The notes: generated by a model not told the origin, from the letters alone. Counted from the stretch's first letter, positions 52,701 to 62,762 are shown. The stretch: DNA of 64,000 nt from Verrucomicrobiia bacterium (GCA_026125285.1 JAHCLO010000005.1:1-64000); one strand, 5' to 3'. Numbers and translations are program-made.

Positions 52701-55700
52701 TCACGGCACCTGCGTTGGATGTATCAGATACGCGAGGAGATCGCGGACTTGCTTTTCGGTTAACGCCTCAAGCAATCCCTCGGGCATCAGCGACAGCGTG
52801 GATTCCTGAATCCGCTCAATCTCCGCCCGCTCCAGCGTCAGTGTCTCGGTCATGGTGCGCAAAGTGATCGTGCGGTCAGTGCGCGCGAGAATCAGGCCGT
52901 TGAACGTGCGGTCGTCCTTGAGGTCCACGATGGACATTCGGTAATCCGCGTTCACCACCGCACTCGGATCCACGGTGTGTTCCAGGAGAAAATCCAGATC
53001 GCTGCGCCCCGAACCCGTAAGATCGGGTCCGGCCTGACCGCCTTGACCGTAAAGCGTGTGACACGCCGCGCAAGCCTGATTAAACACCACCCGCCCCGCA
53101 CTCTTGTCCGCAGTGGCCAACACGGCGGGCGAGAGTTTCTCCTTCAACTCCGCAATGAACTCCCGCTTTTCCACGGGGCTGTCACGCGATTCGCCCCAAA
53201 CTTCCGCCAGTCGTTTTGTGAGGGCGGCATTATTGAAACTCCGAATTTGCCGCGCGTGGTAAGGCGTCACTTCCGCACGCGGAATCCGGCCGGCGGCAAC
53301 CTCGTCGAGCAACGCCTCGGCAAACGAAGCGCGGGAGGCGAGGGTTTCGATGACGGCTGCGCGTTCCGACGCGTGGAACTTGGAGTAACTGCCGGCCAAT
53401 CGTTCTCCGATGGCGGCATCGTCAAACAGCGCCAGGCCGCGAACCGCGGTGGAATTGAGAAAGGAAACGCTCAACAGACGCTCACAAATCTCGCGCAGAT
53501 CCGGCGGTCGTTGTTCAATCAAAGTCCGCAAAGCCGCCCGGCGGAACGGCAGCTCGGCGTTTGAATCAAGGGCCACGCGTTTTACTTCGTCCAACGCGCG
53601 ACCATCACCGAACAGTGCGCTGAGGTCGCGCAGGCGGTCACGCAGATCAGCGTTGGTGGTGCCAGCCAGCTTCAACTGGAGGGCGTCCCAAGCCGCGGGC
53701 CTCCGCGCTTTGCTCCAGCCGCGCAACGCATCGGTCATTCCATTCAGCACGTCAGCTTGAAACGATTCATTCCTGGTTGCCGCCTCACGCAATAGCCGGT
53801 TCAACGGCTCGGAAGTCTTCTCAATGTCCTCTGCCAGCCGGCGGGCGATGAATTGGCGCACCAATGGAATACTCGCCCTGATCGCGAGGTCGGCAAGTTG
53901 ATCAGGCGCGGCCTCACCTACGGGAATCAAGCCATACCACAGCATCAATGGCAGATTGTGGTCCTCAGCATCTTCAGCGCGAGCGAGCAGCGGGGCGGCT
54001 AGTTCCGGGCGCATGGACACGGGCAATCGCTGCAATACCGTGGCCAGCGCGAGCCGAACCAACCCGGAAGAGTCAGATTGCGCGAGACGCGTGAATTGCT
54101 CAAAGGTTTCGACCGATGGCGTGAGCAACGAATTGTTGCCTTCTCCCGCCGCGCGCGCCGGGCGGGCAGAGGTTGCAGTATCCAACGGCCAGCAATCACT
54201 GAGCAACCGAATGGCCCACACGCGAATGTGCTCGTCGGGATGCCACAGTTGGGCGCGCAAGTACCAGTCTTCCGCCGCACCCAGGGCATGGAGCGCCCAG
54301 AGCGCGCGGAGTTGGGTTGCTGGGTCAGCGTTTGGTTCAATCAAACGGCGCAGTTGTGGTATGGCTTTTCTCACGTCGCTCCCCGACGCGGCACGCTCCG
54401 CCAGTTGCAGCCGCGCCTGGCGGACAAACCATTCATTCGGGTGATGCTGCAACTTGAGGAGCTCATCCAGGTCCATTTCACGCAGGTCGCCGAACTTCGG
54501 CGGCGTGGCTTTGCCGAAAGTGATTTTGTAGATGCGACCGGAGGTGCGATGAACTCCGGTCGCCTCATGACATTCGCCCGTGTCGCTCCAATCCAGCACG
54601 AACACGCCGCCATCCGGGCCGTAGCGCAAATCCAAACCGCGAAACCAGCCGTCATTGAAGAAGAACACATCCTCGCCGTGACGCGCCACGTAACCAGAGC
54701 CGGCGCGTGCGAGGATTTCCTGATTGGCCCTGCGCCCGTGCAGGTTCAGGGTGAACAGTCGTCCGCGGTATTCCGCGGGCCAGTTGTCCGCCAGATAGAT
54801 CATCGCGCCGGCATGTGCGTGGCCGCCGCCGAAATCGTTGGCGGCACCGTCGCGGGACGCCGTCCAGCCTTTGGCGGTGTCGAAGTGCCAATGGTCGGCG
54901 TGGCGATCCATCAATGCGTAGGCGCGCGGATTAGGATCCAGCGTGTGCGCGACTTGATAATGCGCGCCAGGAATGACGTGCCAGAGATGCCCGTTCACGA
55001 CGTTGACGCAGAACGCTTCGCCGTGCGCGTCCCAATCATGGCCCCATGAATTCACCGGGCCGGACGTGAGCACCTCCACGACTTTCCAGCGCGGGTGATA
55101 ACGCCAGATGCCGCCGCGAATGGGAATGCGCGCGTCCTGTGGCGTGCCGGGCAGGCCCAACTCGCCGGGCGCCGACGCGCCGCAACGGCCATAGAGCCAG
55201 CCGTCCGGTCCCCAGCGCAGGCCGTTGGCAAAGTTGTGATGATTCACCGGCGGCACCGTGAATCCATCCAGCACCACTTCCGCCGCCCCGTCGGGAACTC
55301 CGTCGCCGTCCTGGTCAGGAATAAACAACAACTGCGGCGGACACAGCGCCCACACGCCGCCAAAACCAATCTCAATGCTGGTAAGCCTCTGTACTTCGTC
55401 GGTGAACACCTGCCGCTCGTCAAAATGACCGTCGCCATCCTTGTCTTCAAAAATCAAAATGCGGTCGCGCAGGTCCAGATCGAACTTCAACCGGTTCTCG
55501 GCGTAGGTGTAGTTCTCCGCAATCCACAGCCGCCCGCGCGCATCCCACGCCAGCGCGATGGGATTCTGCACCTCCGGTTCGGCGGCGAACACGGTGGCGC
55601 GGAAGCCGGGTGGCAGTTGGAGCATCGCGAGCGATTGCTTCGGCGAAGGCGGCGCCGCGTTGGGGTCCGCCTCGCTGTTGTAGATGGCGGGAAATTCCGC

Positions 55701-55772
55701 GGCGTGGCCGGCCACAGAGGCAAAGCTGATCGTCAGCAAGCATAGACTGATGTGGGGCAAATAGCGGTTCAT
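52701..55772 (-). CDS. PVC-type membrane-bound dehydrogenase/HEAT/c-type cytochrome protein
   Basis: The 1023-residue protein begins MNRYLPHISLCLLTISFASV and has the layout typical of Planctomycetes/Verrucomicrobia. A beta-propeller dehydrogenase domain covers about residues 45-420, with AWDARGRLWIAENYTYAENR, LIFEDKDGDGHFDERQVFTD and GPDGGVFVLDWSDTGECHEA. HEAT repeats follow. A C-terminal c-type cytochrome has CAACH near residue 900, followed by GPDLTGSGRSDLDFLLEHTV. It should oxidise a sugar or alcohol outside the cytoplasm and pass electrons to heme c. It lies between the GH97 and PHP-esterase genes, which suggests a shared glycan-oxidising route. An upstream ATG at 55811 is less likely as the start. 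Confidence 0.93.
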   Translation of the reverse strand: MNRYLPHISLCLLTISFASVAGHAAEFPAIYNSEADPNAAPPSPKQSLAMLQLPPGFRATVFAAEPEVQNPIALAWDARGRLWIAENYTYAENRLKFDLDLRDRILIFEDKDGDGHFDERQVFTDEVQRLTSIEIGFGGVWALCPPQLLFIPDQDGDGVPDGAAEVVLDGFTVPPVNHHNFANGLRWGPDGWLYGRCGASAPGELGLPGTPQDARIPIRGGIWRYHPRWKVVEVLTSGPVNSWGHDWDAHGEAFCVNVVNGHLWHVIPGAHYQVAHTLDPNPRAYALMDRHADHWHFDTAKGWTASRDGAANDFGGGHAHAGAMIYLADNWPAEYRGRLFTLNLHGRRANQEILARAGSGYVARHGEDVFFFNDGWFRGLDLRYGPDGGVFVLDWSDTGECHEATGVHRTSGRIYKITFGKATPPKFGDLREMDLDELLKLQHHPNEWFVRQARLQLAERAASGSDVRKAIPQLRRLIEPNADPATQLRALWALHALGAAEDWYLRAQLWHPDEHIRVWAIRLLSDCWPLDTATSARPARAAGEGNNSLLTPSVETFEQFTRLAQSDSSGLVRLALATVLQRLPVSMRPELAAPLLARAEDAEDHNLPLMLWYGLIPVGEAAPDQLADLAIRASIPLVRQFIARRLAEDIEKTSEPLNRLLREAATRNESFQADVLNGMTDALRGWSKARRPAAWDALQLKLAGTTNADLRDRLRDLSALFGDGRALDEVKRVALDSNAELPFRRAALRTLIEQRPPDLREICERLLSVSFLNSTAVRGLALFDDAAIGERLAGSYSKFHASERAAVIETLASRASFAEALLDEVAAGRIPRAEVTPYHARQIRSFNNAALTKRLAEVWGESRDSPVEKREFIAELKEKLSPAVLATADKSAGRVVFNQACAACHTLYGQGGQAGPDLTGSGRSDLDFLLEHTVDPSAVVNADYRMSIVDLKDDRTFNGLILARTDRTITLRTMTETLTLERAEIERIQESTLSLMPEGLLEALTEKQVRDLLAYLIHPTQVP

Positions 55773-55832
55773 GCTTTGCAGCAACTTTGCCAGAAGAAAC
55801 GCCGACTGCAACGAGCGGATTCACTGCATCCG

Positions 55833-57776
55833 CTATTTCCACCCGCTGAAAGTCTTGGGCGCGCTGATATGGACAATGAAGCCACCGCCGGGACGCAGAC
55901 TCAAGGCCAGCTTGCCGGCTGCGGGTGGTTGCACCGCGGCCTCGACCTGACAGGCCGCAGCGGATGAACCGTCGCGGTAGAGCGTCAATTCCTTTCCCAT
56001 CAGGCCTGCAAACGAAAGATCAAGCTCCAGTCTGCGCGCCTCGGAACGGCAGTTGAGCACGGCCACATACCATTCCTCGCCCTTGCGCCGCGCCATCATG
56101 ACCGTGTCCCCAATGACGGACCCGAACAGAATGCGGGTTTCGTCCCAGACAACGGGCACAGTGCGCACGAAGTGGAGCAGCGGACTGTTCAGGTAGGCCT
56201 CGGGATTGTCCGGCCAGCAAAGAAACGGCGAAGCGAACACAATCACCGAGGCCATCTGGAAAATCGGCGTGGTGTTCTTCAGGAAACGGCGTTGCACATA
56301 ACCGGGCAGAAAATCCGCGTGGCCCACGACCATCCGCGTGAAGGGCAATGCCCCGTAATGCGCCAGCGGCAGCACGTCCCACAGCACGAACTCCTGTTCG
56401 CGGATGCCCTCGCGCGTGATTTCATTGGGCCAGGTGCGCGCCTCGCCCGTGGGCTTGTGCGCACCGTGGAAATTCACCATCAATTGATGCTTGGCCGCGC
56501 GCCGCAGCAGGTCTTCGTAGGCTTCGATGGTCGCCTTGCTTTCCGAATTGAAGAAATCAATTTTGACGCCCTTCACGCCCGCCTTCTGACAGTTGCGGAA
56601 CAGTTCCTCGCGCGCTTCGATTGTGGTCAGTCCAGGACTGTCATCCCGGCCTTCGGGATACGAGTGCCAGAGGACAATGCCCACGTTCCGTTCCGCCGCG
56701 TAGCGGCACAGTTCGGCGGCGCGTTCCCAAAGGTTGCCGCCATCCTTCAGCCAGCCCCAACGCTCACTGCGCCAACCGGCGTCCACCAGCAAGTACTCGC
56801 AACCGGTGGCCGCCGCCACGTCCACGAACCATTTTTGACGCTGCCATTGCGCGCCGTCGTTGCCATAAACCATCCACGTGCAGGGGGCCTTGCCGGGCCG
56901 CAGCCATTCTGAGTTGATGCCATCGGGAAAAAGCTGCGGGTCAGGCGGAACGCACAACGCGGGAATCAAATCGCTGTTCACCAATCCATTCAAGTCCTCG
57001 CTGAACACAAACACACGCCACGGCGAAAGAATCGGTCCTTCGTGGGACCAACCCTTGGGATCGTCCAAGAATGCCGCGACCAATTTCGCGTCACCTTCCG
57101 GTCTCAGTGTCATTCCGCTGTAGTTGAAGAGCGCGGCCTCACTGATTAGTCCGATACCTCCGTCAGCGAATTCCACGGTTGCCGGCGGCCCCAGATGCAC
57201 CGGTCGTTTCTGATTCCGAATCTCCCGCTCCCGCGGCAACTGGTCCGCGCGAGCGGATTGATACGCGCCCTCGTAGGCTGCCGCACCCGTTTCCGTTTGA
57301 AACCAGACCTTGGCGGTTCGCGGCAGTTGCCAACTGGTGGATTCACCCTCGATTCTGCGCGTGCTCGTCCCCGGCACACGATAGCGAAAACCCACCCCAT
57401 CGTTGAACACGCGCACCTCGAAGGTCCAGGCGACACCCGCCTGGGTTCGCACCGGAATTTCATACGCCTGACAAAGATTGGTGGCACTCGTCTTGTTGCC
57501 ACGCCACGGGAACACCTCGGAAATGCGCCGGGACAGCGGCGCGCCCAGAATCACGCCGGCGCCAAGATCACTGCCATCAACGATCACCCCCGCCCGGGCT
57601 GGCTCGAGCCGCAGCTTGCCGTTGGCGGTGACCGAGTGGAGCAAATGTCCTTCCGCATTGGTGGACAACTGAAAGCGCACGTTGCCGTCCGGGCTGGCGA
57701 GATCGAGCGACGCGGCGTGAAGGGTCAACGTGATGACTGAGCAAAGCAGAGCAGGAATGCAACGTTGCATGGCCAT
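55833..57776 (-). CDS. Glycoside hydrolase family 97, secreted
   Basis: The 647-residue enzyme has a signal peptide (MAMQRCIPALLCSVITLTLH). The N-terminal beta-sandwich contains LASPDGNVRFQLSTNAEGHL. The catalytic TIM barrel has NSEWLRPGKAPCTWMVYGND, VDAGWRSERWGWLKDGGNLW, GVKIDFFNSESKATIEAYED and LMVNFHGAHKPTGEARTWPN. The Asp in VKIDFF would be the nucleophile of retaining GH97 members (alpha-galactosidase type), while inverting alpha-glucosidases use Glu residues elsewhere. The first gene of a four-gene minus-strand block, it is 60 bases ahead of the cytochrome gene. Two ATGs six bases apart (57776 and 57770) are possible starts. Confidence 0.93.
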   Translation of the reverse strand: MAMQRCIPALLCSVITLTLHAASLDLASPDGNVRFQLSTNAEGHLLHSVTANGKLRLEPARAGVIVDGSDLGAGVILGAPLSRRISEVFPWRGNKTSATNLCQAYEIPVRTQAGVAWTFEVRVFNDGVGFRYRVPGTSTRRIEGESTSWQLPRTAKVWFQTETGAAAYEGAYQSARADQLPREREIRNQKRPVHLGPPATVEFADGGIGLISEAALFNYSGMTLRPEGDAKLVAAFLDDPKGWSHEGPILSPWRVFVFSEDLNGLVNSDLIPALCVPPDPQLFPDGINSEWLRPGKAPCTWMVYGNDGAQWQRQKWFVDVAAATGCEYLLVDAGWRSERWGWLKDGGNLWERAAELCRYAAERNVGIVLWHSYPEGRDDSPGLTTIEAREELFRNCQKAGVKGVKIDFFNSESKATIEAYEDLLRRAAKHQLMVNFHGAHKPTGEARTWPNEITREGIREQEFVLWDVLPLAHYGALPFTRMVVGHADFLPGYVQRRFLKNTTPIFQMASVIVFASPFLCWPDNPEAYLNSPLLHFVRTVPVVWDETRILFGSVIGDTVMMARRKGEEWYVAVLNCRSEARRLELDLSFAGLMGKELTLYRDGSSAAACQVEAAVQPPAAGKLALSLRPGGGFIVHISAPKTFSGWK

Positions 57777-58478
57777 TGGTATGCGCCCGGCCGCCAGGGT
57801 CGTCAATGAGGATCGCAATTCACCTTACAACCGGCGGGTCGCAGACCGACACTCGGATTTGCACGGACCATCACGGGTGCAACGGGCTTCCGGGCAAGAG
57901 TGCCAGGGCAAAACACTTCTTCTGAGGCCAACAAGGTTCATGTTAGAGGAATGTTCGTGAGTGGAATGGCCAGGCGGAATTGTCTCTGCCCGGTCCCCTA
58001 ATCCTCTGAGAGTGAAGACAGCAAACGGCCGCGCTGGGGTGATTTTAGAGTCGGATTGCCTATCGCTGCTGGCTGGTGGTTTAACGAGGACACCTGACGA
58101 ACGACGAGCGGCCCACGAATGTTCAACAAGCGGCGCAGAATTCTCCCTCTCCTGGGGGAGAGGGCCGGGGTGAGGGCGGACGTGGCCACAAACTCAATGC
58201 GGCACGTCGCGAGCAATTGGAATGGATCCAGCCGGCGGAGAAGTTCAGGGTTGAGGAAGGATGACATCGTTATTTGTTCGTAGAGATCCCAGTGGCAACA
58301 TCAGTCGGGGCGTTTGTTCTCTTTTGAATCCAATTAGGAGGAAAATGCTCTTTGACCTGCGCTTCAAACCATTCTGGCGATGGCTCATCTTGAAACTGAA
58401 AGCGTCGAATTCTAAATTCGCGCGTGGGTCGCGTCCATTTGCTCGTATAGTCTCTTCCGCTTTGCTTTAGCGAAATTT
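57777..58478. other. Intergenic stretch with a short dispersed repeat
   Basis: I see no convincing gene. Bases 58143-58176 hold CTCCCTCTCCT...GGAGAGGGCCGGGGTGAGGG, a short palindromic repeat of a type common in many bacterial genomes. A 41-codon frame at 58345-58470 starts MLFDLRFKPFWRWLILKLKA and has AGGAGG upstream, but only three bases before its ATG, and it lacks homology that I can recognise. Confidence 0.55.
58143..58176. repeat. CCCTCTCC...GGAGAGGG repeat
   Basis: CCCTCTCC at 58145-58152 pairs with GGAGAGGG at 58157-58164, followed by CCGGGGTGAGGG. It is a hairpin-type dispersed repeat. Confidence 0.7.
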
Positions 58479-59081
58479 TTGCGCCATTCCGCTCAGACCG
58501 CCGGATGGCTCATCCTCGCTGCCGCAGCCACCAAGACTTCCGCCATCCTGGCGCCCTTCATCTTGTGGTCCGCCTCGCCGAAAGCTGCCATCACCTTGGC
58601 CATGATGATGGTCCCATTCTGGTGCCTCGCCGTGGCGGGCGCGGTGGGGCTGATCTTGAAACGCACCTGGGGCTTCTATTTGGTGTACGGGAATGTTGCC
58701 GTGTCGCTTTATGGCATCGGCGTGCCCTTTCTCGCTGGATTCAGTTTCTTTCCCCTGCTCGAAAAGGTCGTTCACCTTGGCCCCCTACAACCGTACTTGC
58801 ACTTTGCCTTCAATTTCACGGTTGCCTTGGCGCTGGTCTGGGCACACCGCAATCTCAGCTCCGACGATGCCTGGCTGCACCGACCCCAGTGGGTAATGGC
58901 CGCTCTCGTAACAGGCGCGTTGCTGCTCGCGGGCGGGCTTTGGCGTCAGCGCTTCCACTATTCGAACCAACCGTTGGTGTCCGCCTCGGAATTGCCCGTG
59001 GTCGGAAGCTTTTCGCCGGCTTTGCGACCCGCGGACCGGTGGAAGTTTGTGTCATGGAGCACCCTGGGGCCAATGGATTGA
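58479..59081 (+). CDS. Hypothetical integral membrane protein
   Basis: The 200-residue protein has about five hydrophobic helices. It begins MRHSAQTAGWLILAAAATKT and has WLILAAAATKTSAILAPFIL, LAVAGAVGLILKRTWGFYLV and QWVMAALVTGALLLAGGLWR. A short periplasmic or cytoplasmic tail (SELPVVGSFSPALRPADRWK) ends at 59081. No family is recognised. The tail may continue in another frame at 59054-59377, which would mean a frameshift. Codon use is sensible. No signal peptide other than the first helix is evident. Confidence 0.65.
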   Translation: MRHSAQTAGWLILAAAATKTSAILAPFILWSASPKAAITLAMMMVPFWCLAVAGAVGLILKRTWGFYLVYGNVAVSLYGIGVPFLAGFSFFPLLEKVVHLGPLQPYLHFAFNFTVALALVWAHRNLSSDDAWLHRPQWVMAALVTGALLLAGGLWRQRFHYSNQPLVSASELPVVGSFSPALRPADRWKFVSWSTLGPMD

Positions 59082-59377
59082 TCGCGGTCTTCGCTGGAGT
59101 TGCCGATCGTGGACAAGTCGAGCGTCTGGCCGAAAGGCTGCGTTTGACCCACATTGACCGCGAGGAAGGTTGGCGCAAAATGTTGCCGGTGCTGAAAAGC
59201 TGGCGTTTGAGCGAATCCCGGTTCCCGCGGGAGTTTGGCCCCGATGCGCTCCACTTCAGCGGGCGGATTCCCGGACAGCGCAAACTGCAGTTCCAGCTTT
59301 GCTGGCGTCCCGCCGATCACCGATTCTGCGGCCAGCTTTTCGGCATTGTCGGTCGCCACGGTGACCAAGGTGCATAG
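59054..59377 (+). CDS. Hypothetical protein (107 aa), possible frameshifted continuation of the preceding gene
   Basis: The frame begins MEHPGANGLIAVFAGVADRG and has good codon use to its end, with a protein-like composition (GWRKMLPVLKSWRLSESRFP; FGPDALHFSGRIPGQRKLQF). It overlaps the last 28 bases of the membrane protein gene in another frame. Since it has no ribosome binding site, a single frameshift joining the two would give a protein of about 300 residues. The minus strand of this stretch is also open, so coding strand is not certain. Confidence 0.35.
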   Translation: MEHPGANGLIAVFAGVADRGQVERLAERLRLTHIDREEGWRKMLPVLKSWRLSESRFPREFGPDALHFSGRIPGQRKLQFQLCWRPADHRFCGQLFGIVGRHGDQGA

Positions 59378-59484
59378 CCGCCCAAGCTGTTCGGGTCGGC
59401 TGCGAATCTGCGCAACAGTGCTCGGCTGCACGCCACCAACTCGATTCCGCTGCGCTGTTCCAGGTCGCCCACGGGAGCAGGCGC

Positions 59485-59800
59485 TCACTTCTCCCTGATT
59501 ATCTTCGCCTTTTCGGCGGGAGCTTTGGCTTCGTCCTCCAGCGCAACTTGTGCGGCAGCCAGGCGGGCCTTCGGCATACGGTACAGCGAGCAACTTAAAC
59601 AGCTCAGGCCAAGTTCGTGACACACCTTCACGGATGGGTGCAGGCCGGGATGAAAGAACCAGAATCGTCGCGGCTCATGCCCAGACAGGTTTGCGTGAGA
59701 TCATTCGTAGCTAAGCTGAGGAATTCGGAGGTCTGCGCGATCTCACCCGCGGTGAGCGGGCCACGCGGCGTTTCGATCATCGTGCCGACGAAGCTGTCAG
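59485..59800 (-). pseudogene. Pyruvate phosphate dikinase 3' remnant
   Basis: Two pieces in different frames match the C-terminal barrel of pyruvate phosphate dikinase. Bases 59786-59631 encode [18 protein letters not shown] and [20 protein letters not shown], close to the family's phosphoenolpyruvate-binding motifs. Bases down to 59485 encode VCHELGLSCLSCSLYRMPKA followed by RLAAAQVAL, the family's extreme C-terminus with its catalytic Cys region. About 50-60 residues that normally lie between are missing, as is everything N-terminal. It is a decayed fragment wedged behind hemA. Confidence 0.85.
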
Positions 59801-59852
59801 GGTAATTGGGAGGAAACAACCTTCGCTCCGACAACCCTCGCCGCCACGCAGA

Positions 59853-60929
59853 TCAAGCGTGCGTGGAGCACAACGCCCAACCGGGTGAAAGCGCAGACTC
59901 GCGGCCACCGCGTCCCGGAGTCACAGGATTGAATTTCGCCATCACGGCAGCCGCCCGGGCGGCGATCAATTCCCGGCAGCGGCACAACTCCTGTTCGCGC
60001 TGGCGCACGTTCTCGCGCACAATCGCTTCCAGGTCGTCAATGTCGTAGAGGTAAACGTTTTCCAGTTCCTGCACCTCGGGCGCGATATCGCGGGGCACGG
60101 CAATGTCAATGAGGAACAATGGCCGATTCCGCCGGGCCGGCAAAATTGGCAGCAGGTCCTCGCGATGCAAAATCGTTTGCGGGCAACCGGTGGAACTCAC
60201 CACGATGTCCGCTTCCGCCAGCGCGCCGGAACAATCATCGAAACGAATCGCCTGTCCCCCAAACTCCGCCGCCAGCAGTTGCGCCCGCTCGTAGGAGCGA
60301 TTCGAGACCAGCACCGACCTGGCCCCCTTCTTGGCCAGGTGACGCACACAGGCTTCCCCCATTTTCCCGGCGCCGATGATCATCACCGTCTTCTCGCTCA
60401 AATCGTGATCAAAGATTCGTTCCGCCAACTCCACCGCCACGCTGCCCACGGAAACCGCCCCGCGCCCAATGTTGGTTTCCGTGCGCACCTCCTTGGCCGT
60501 CTGCATCGCGGTCTGGAAGAGCCGATTCGTGATCCGCCCGGTCAGCTTCGCCGCCTGGGCAGCCTGGTAGGCATTCTTCACCTGGCCGGTGATTTCCGTT
60601 TCGCCAATCACCATGGAATCCAGGCCGCTGGTTACGGAGAAAAGATGCTGCGCTGCCGCCTCACCTTCCTTGATGTAAAGATACGGCGTGAGGTCAACCT
60701 CGGGCGGCGCCAACTGGCTGAACAATCGGTGGATGTTGCCATTCACCTTCGATGCGGTGCCATAAACCTCCACCCGGTTGCAGGTGGACAACAGAACCAC
60801 TTCCTCCAGTCCCGCGCCCAGTTTCAAGCGGCAGGCATGACAGGGCAGCCGCGACGGGCGCACCGCGAGTTTCTCGCGTACTTCCACCGGCGCGGTCCTG
60901 TAACTTAATCCTGCAACAAAAAGTTTCAT
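59853..60929 (-). CDS. hemA: Glutamyl-tRNA reductase
   Basis: The 358-residue enzyme reduces glutamyl-tRNA to glutamate-1-semialdehyde, the first step of C5-type tetrapyrrole synthesis. It begins MKLFVAGLSYRTAPVEVREK. The catalytic Cys50 sits in LLSTCNRVEVYG, GLDSMVIGETEITGQVKNAY is the glutamate-binding signature, and the NADPH domain has VMIIGAGKMGEACVRHLAKK. The C-terminal dimerisation helix is shorter than in E. coli (418 residues), ending soon after DDLEAIVRENVRQREQE. The tail ALSPGWALCSTHA may be altered by the nearby PPDK rearrangement. ATG 60929 is preferred over 60953. Confidence 0.94.
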   Translation of the reverse strand: MKLFVAGLSYRTAPVEVREKLAVRPSRLPCHACRLKLGAGLEEVVLLSTCNRVEVYGTASKVNGNIHRLFSQLAPPEVDLTPYLYIKEGEAAAQHLFSVTSGLDSMVIGETEITGQVKNAYQAAQAAKLTGRITNRLFQTAMQTAKEVRTETNIGRGAVSVGSVAVELAERIFDHDLSEKTVMIIGAGKMGEACVRHLAKKGARSVLVSNRSYERAQLLAAEFGGQAIRFDDCSGALAEADIVVSSTGCPQTILHREDLLPILPARRNRPLFLIDIAVPRDIAPEVQELENVYLYDIDDLEAIVRENVRQREQELCRCRELIAARAAAVMAKFNPVTPGRGGRESALSPGWALCSTHA

Positions 60930-61423
60930 CCGTGGCTCTTGCGATGCAGCCAACTTTCAATCAAGCGCCTTGCCCCGCGACCCGTTGCCGTCGGAACGGC
61001 CGCTTCCCCGCATCCTGGTTGGCTTCGATCTGTCACGCCCCAAAGTCTAGTCAGCAGCCAAAACCCGGCTTCACATTCTTTGCCATTCGCTCGCCATATT
61101 TTGACTGCCGGCGACAAGCTGCGTTAAGGATCGCAAAACCCACTGTCACTGTCGCGCGGTCTGCTTCCCGCAGATTCTGACCGAACTTTGACTTGATTCT
61201 TTGGAAACCGGAAAGGAATCTGAACCAGCAGCTACCCAAGAGTTCGAATGGCAAATTCAAATCACGCTCAACATTCACACTTGTTGAACACTCGTGCGGC
61301 CTCGCGCCTCCGAACCATCAGGTCTCCATCCTGAAGTGATGGCCAAATGAAATGCATCTAGCGAGTGAAGAACATCCGCGTCGAAACCAACAACCCAGCC
61401 AGCCAACCGGCACGCTTCCGCCC
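60930..61423. other. Intergenic stretch between divergent hemA and SEC-C genes
   Basis: This 494-base stretch separates two divergent genes and should hold both promoters. I see no gene, tRNA, strong palindrome or other named element in it. It is visibly less GC-rich than the flanking genes, mainly at 61100-61300. Confidence 0.55.
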
Positions 61424-62551
61424 ATGATCGCCTTGCACTCTTGCTTCCCCGAATTGGCCGCGCGCGAAACCCGCTGCCTCCATGTCCTCACGCCCGACGG
61501 TCCGCTGCCACCCGGCGAGTACGGCTTCCTGGAGCATTACTGCGAACAACCGGATTGCGATTGCCGCCGCGTGTTGCTGCGCGTCACTTCCGCGAAGTCG
61601 CCGCACACCGTCCTGGCCACGATCAATTGCGGCTGGGAAAGCGCCGGGTTTTACACCCGTTGGATGCACGGTGACGAGCAGGCTGGACGCGAAATCACCG
61701 CCGCCAGCCTTGATCCACTCCATCCGCAGTCCAAATATGCCGACTACCTGCTGGACTTCGTTCAGAAGGAATTGATCACCGACCCAGCCTATGTTGCTCG
61801 CCTGGCCCGTCACTATGACTTGTTCAAGCAAGCCCTGCGCAACCGGCCGCCAACCGAACCGCCCGCCACGCTTTCAACTCCCGCTCCGCAGATGACCATC
61901 CCCGAAATCCTCCAACAACTCCAACACGTGCCCGACCGTTGTGAATTTGCCGCGTATGAAACCGTCAACGAATTCGTACGCGGCCAGGTTATTGACGGCC
62001 TGCTGGTGCAGTGCATCTGGGGCGAACGCCCGCGCGAGGCCGTCATCGCCGACCTGCGCGGCCTCTTTTCCACACTCGCCAAACCCGGCGACTGCTACCT
62101 TTGGGCGCAGTTGGTCAGTGCGGTCAATGATTTCAACGCCCTCGAACTCCTGCCCGAAGTCCGCCGGGCCTTCGCCGAAAACCTGGTGGACGACACCATC
62201 ATCGGCCTGGACGACATTGACCCCGACGTCAAAAGAGAACCACGTGGCTACAAACCGCCGACCCGCGAAGTACGTTACGACTGGTTTTGCGAACGCAACG
62301 CGCCGATTGACGCCGTGAACGAATGTTCTGGCTGGCTCTGCTTCCGCGACGAGAACGAAGACACAGGTCCGTGGGACGATGACGAGGGCATTGATCAGGA
62401 AGCCCGCCCGGACGACGCTTTTGGTCTGCCGCCGGGAGAACTGCCCCACATTCCCGCACCAACGCCCTACCTTGCTCCGCCCAAGATAGGCCGCAACGAC
62501 CCCTGCCCTTGCGGAAGCGGCAAGAAATACAAAAAATGCTGCGGCAAGTGA
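61424..62551 (+). CDS. SEC-C motif protein with DUF1186-like domain
   Basis: The 375-residue protein ends with a clear SEC-C zinc motif, [20 protein letters not shown], as at the SecA C-terminus, with Cys-X-Cys and Cys-Cys metal ligands. The N-terminal part ([40 protein letters not shown]) has extra Cys pairs. The middle ([40 protein letters not shown]) resembles DUF1186-like helical repeats. The region before the SEC-C motif is acidic. The SEC-C motif often mediates binding to protein or ribosome partners, but no job can be given here. ATG 61424 is preferred to 61352. Confidence 0.85.
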   Translation: MIALHSCFPELAARETRCLHVLTPDGPLPPGEYGFLEHYCEQPDCDCRRVLLRVTSAKSPHTVLATINCGWESAGFYTRWMHGDEQAGREITAASLDPLHPQSKYADYLLDFVQKELITDPAYVARLARHYDLFKQALRNRPPTEPPATLSTPAPQMTIPEILQQLQHVPDRCEFAAYETVNEFVRGQVIDGLLVQCIWGERPREAVIADLRGLFSTLAKPGDCYLWAQLVSAVNDFNALELLPEVRRAFAENLVDDTIIGLDDIDPDVKREPRGYKPPTREVRYDWFCERNAPIDAVNECSGWLCFRDENEDTGPWDDDEGIDQEARPDDAFGLPPGELPHIPAPTPYLAPPKIGRNDPCPCGSGKKYKKCCGK

Positions 62552-62657
62552 CCGTGACGAATCCTCAACCTTCAGCAGCAGACGGGAGTCCGCTCCAGCT
62601 TCACGCCATGTCCGCGTCATCGCGCCCTTGAAACGGCCGAGAAAAAGAGCAAGTCGT

Positions 62658-62680
62658 CATGAGATTATCTCACGGGGCGA
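62658..62680. repeat. Half copy of the CCCCGTGAGATA repeat end
   Basis: TTATCTCACGGGGCGAGGC near 62665 matches one end of the elements at 16821, 18620 and 18811. No complementary end is visible within 150 bases, so it looks like a solitary terminus. Confidence 0.55.
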
Positions 62681-62762
62681 GGCTTCAAGCGCCCCTGACC
62701 TAGGGCTACTTTCTTTCGGGCTTTCAGCCCTTCCCAGTCTGCCAATCGCAGATTGTATTGAC

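Noticed and set aside
58345..58470. 41-codon frame with AGGAGG upstream
   Set aside because: The spacing to the ATG is only three bases, the frame is short and no family is recognisable. Left as a note in the intergenic entry.
58958..59623. Minus-strand open frame of 221 codons
   Set aside because: Part of it runs through the PPDK remnant in the wrong frame, and the rest is opposite a frame with equal or better protein character. No domain recognised.
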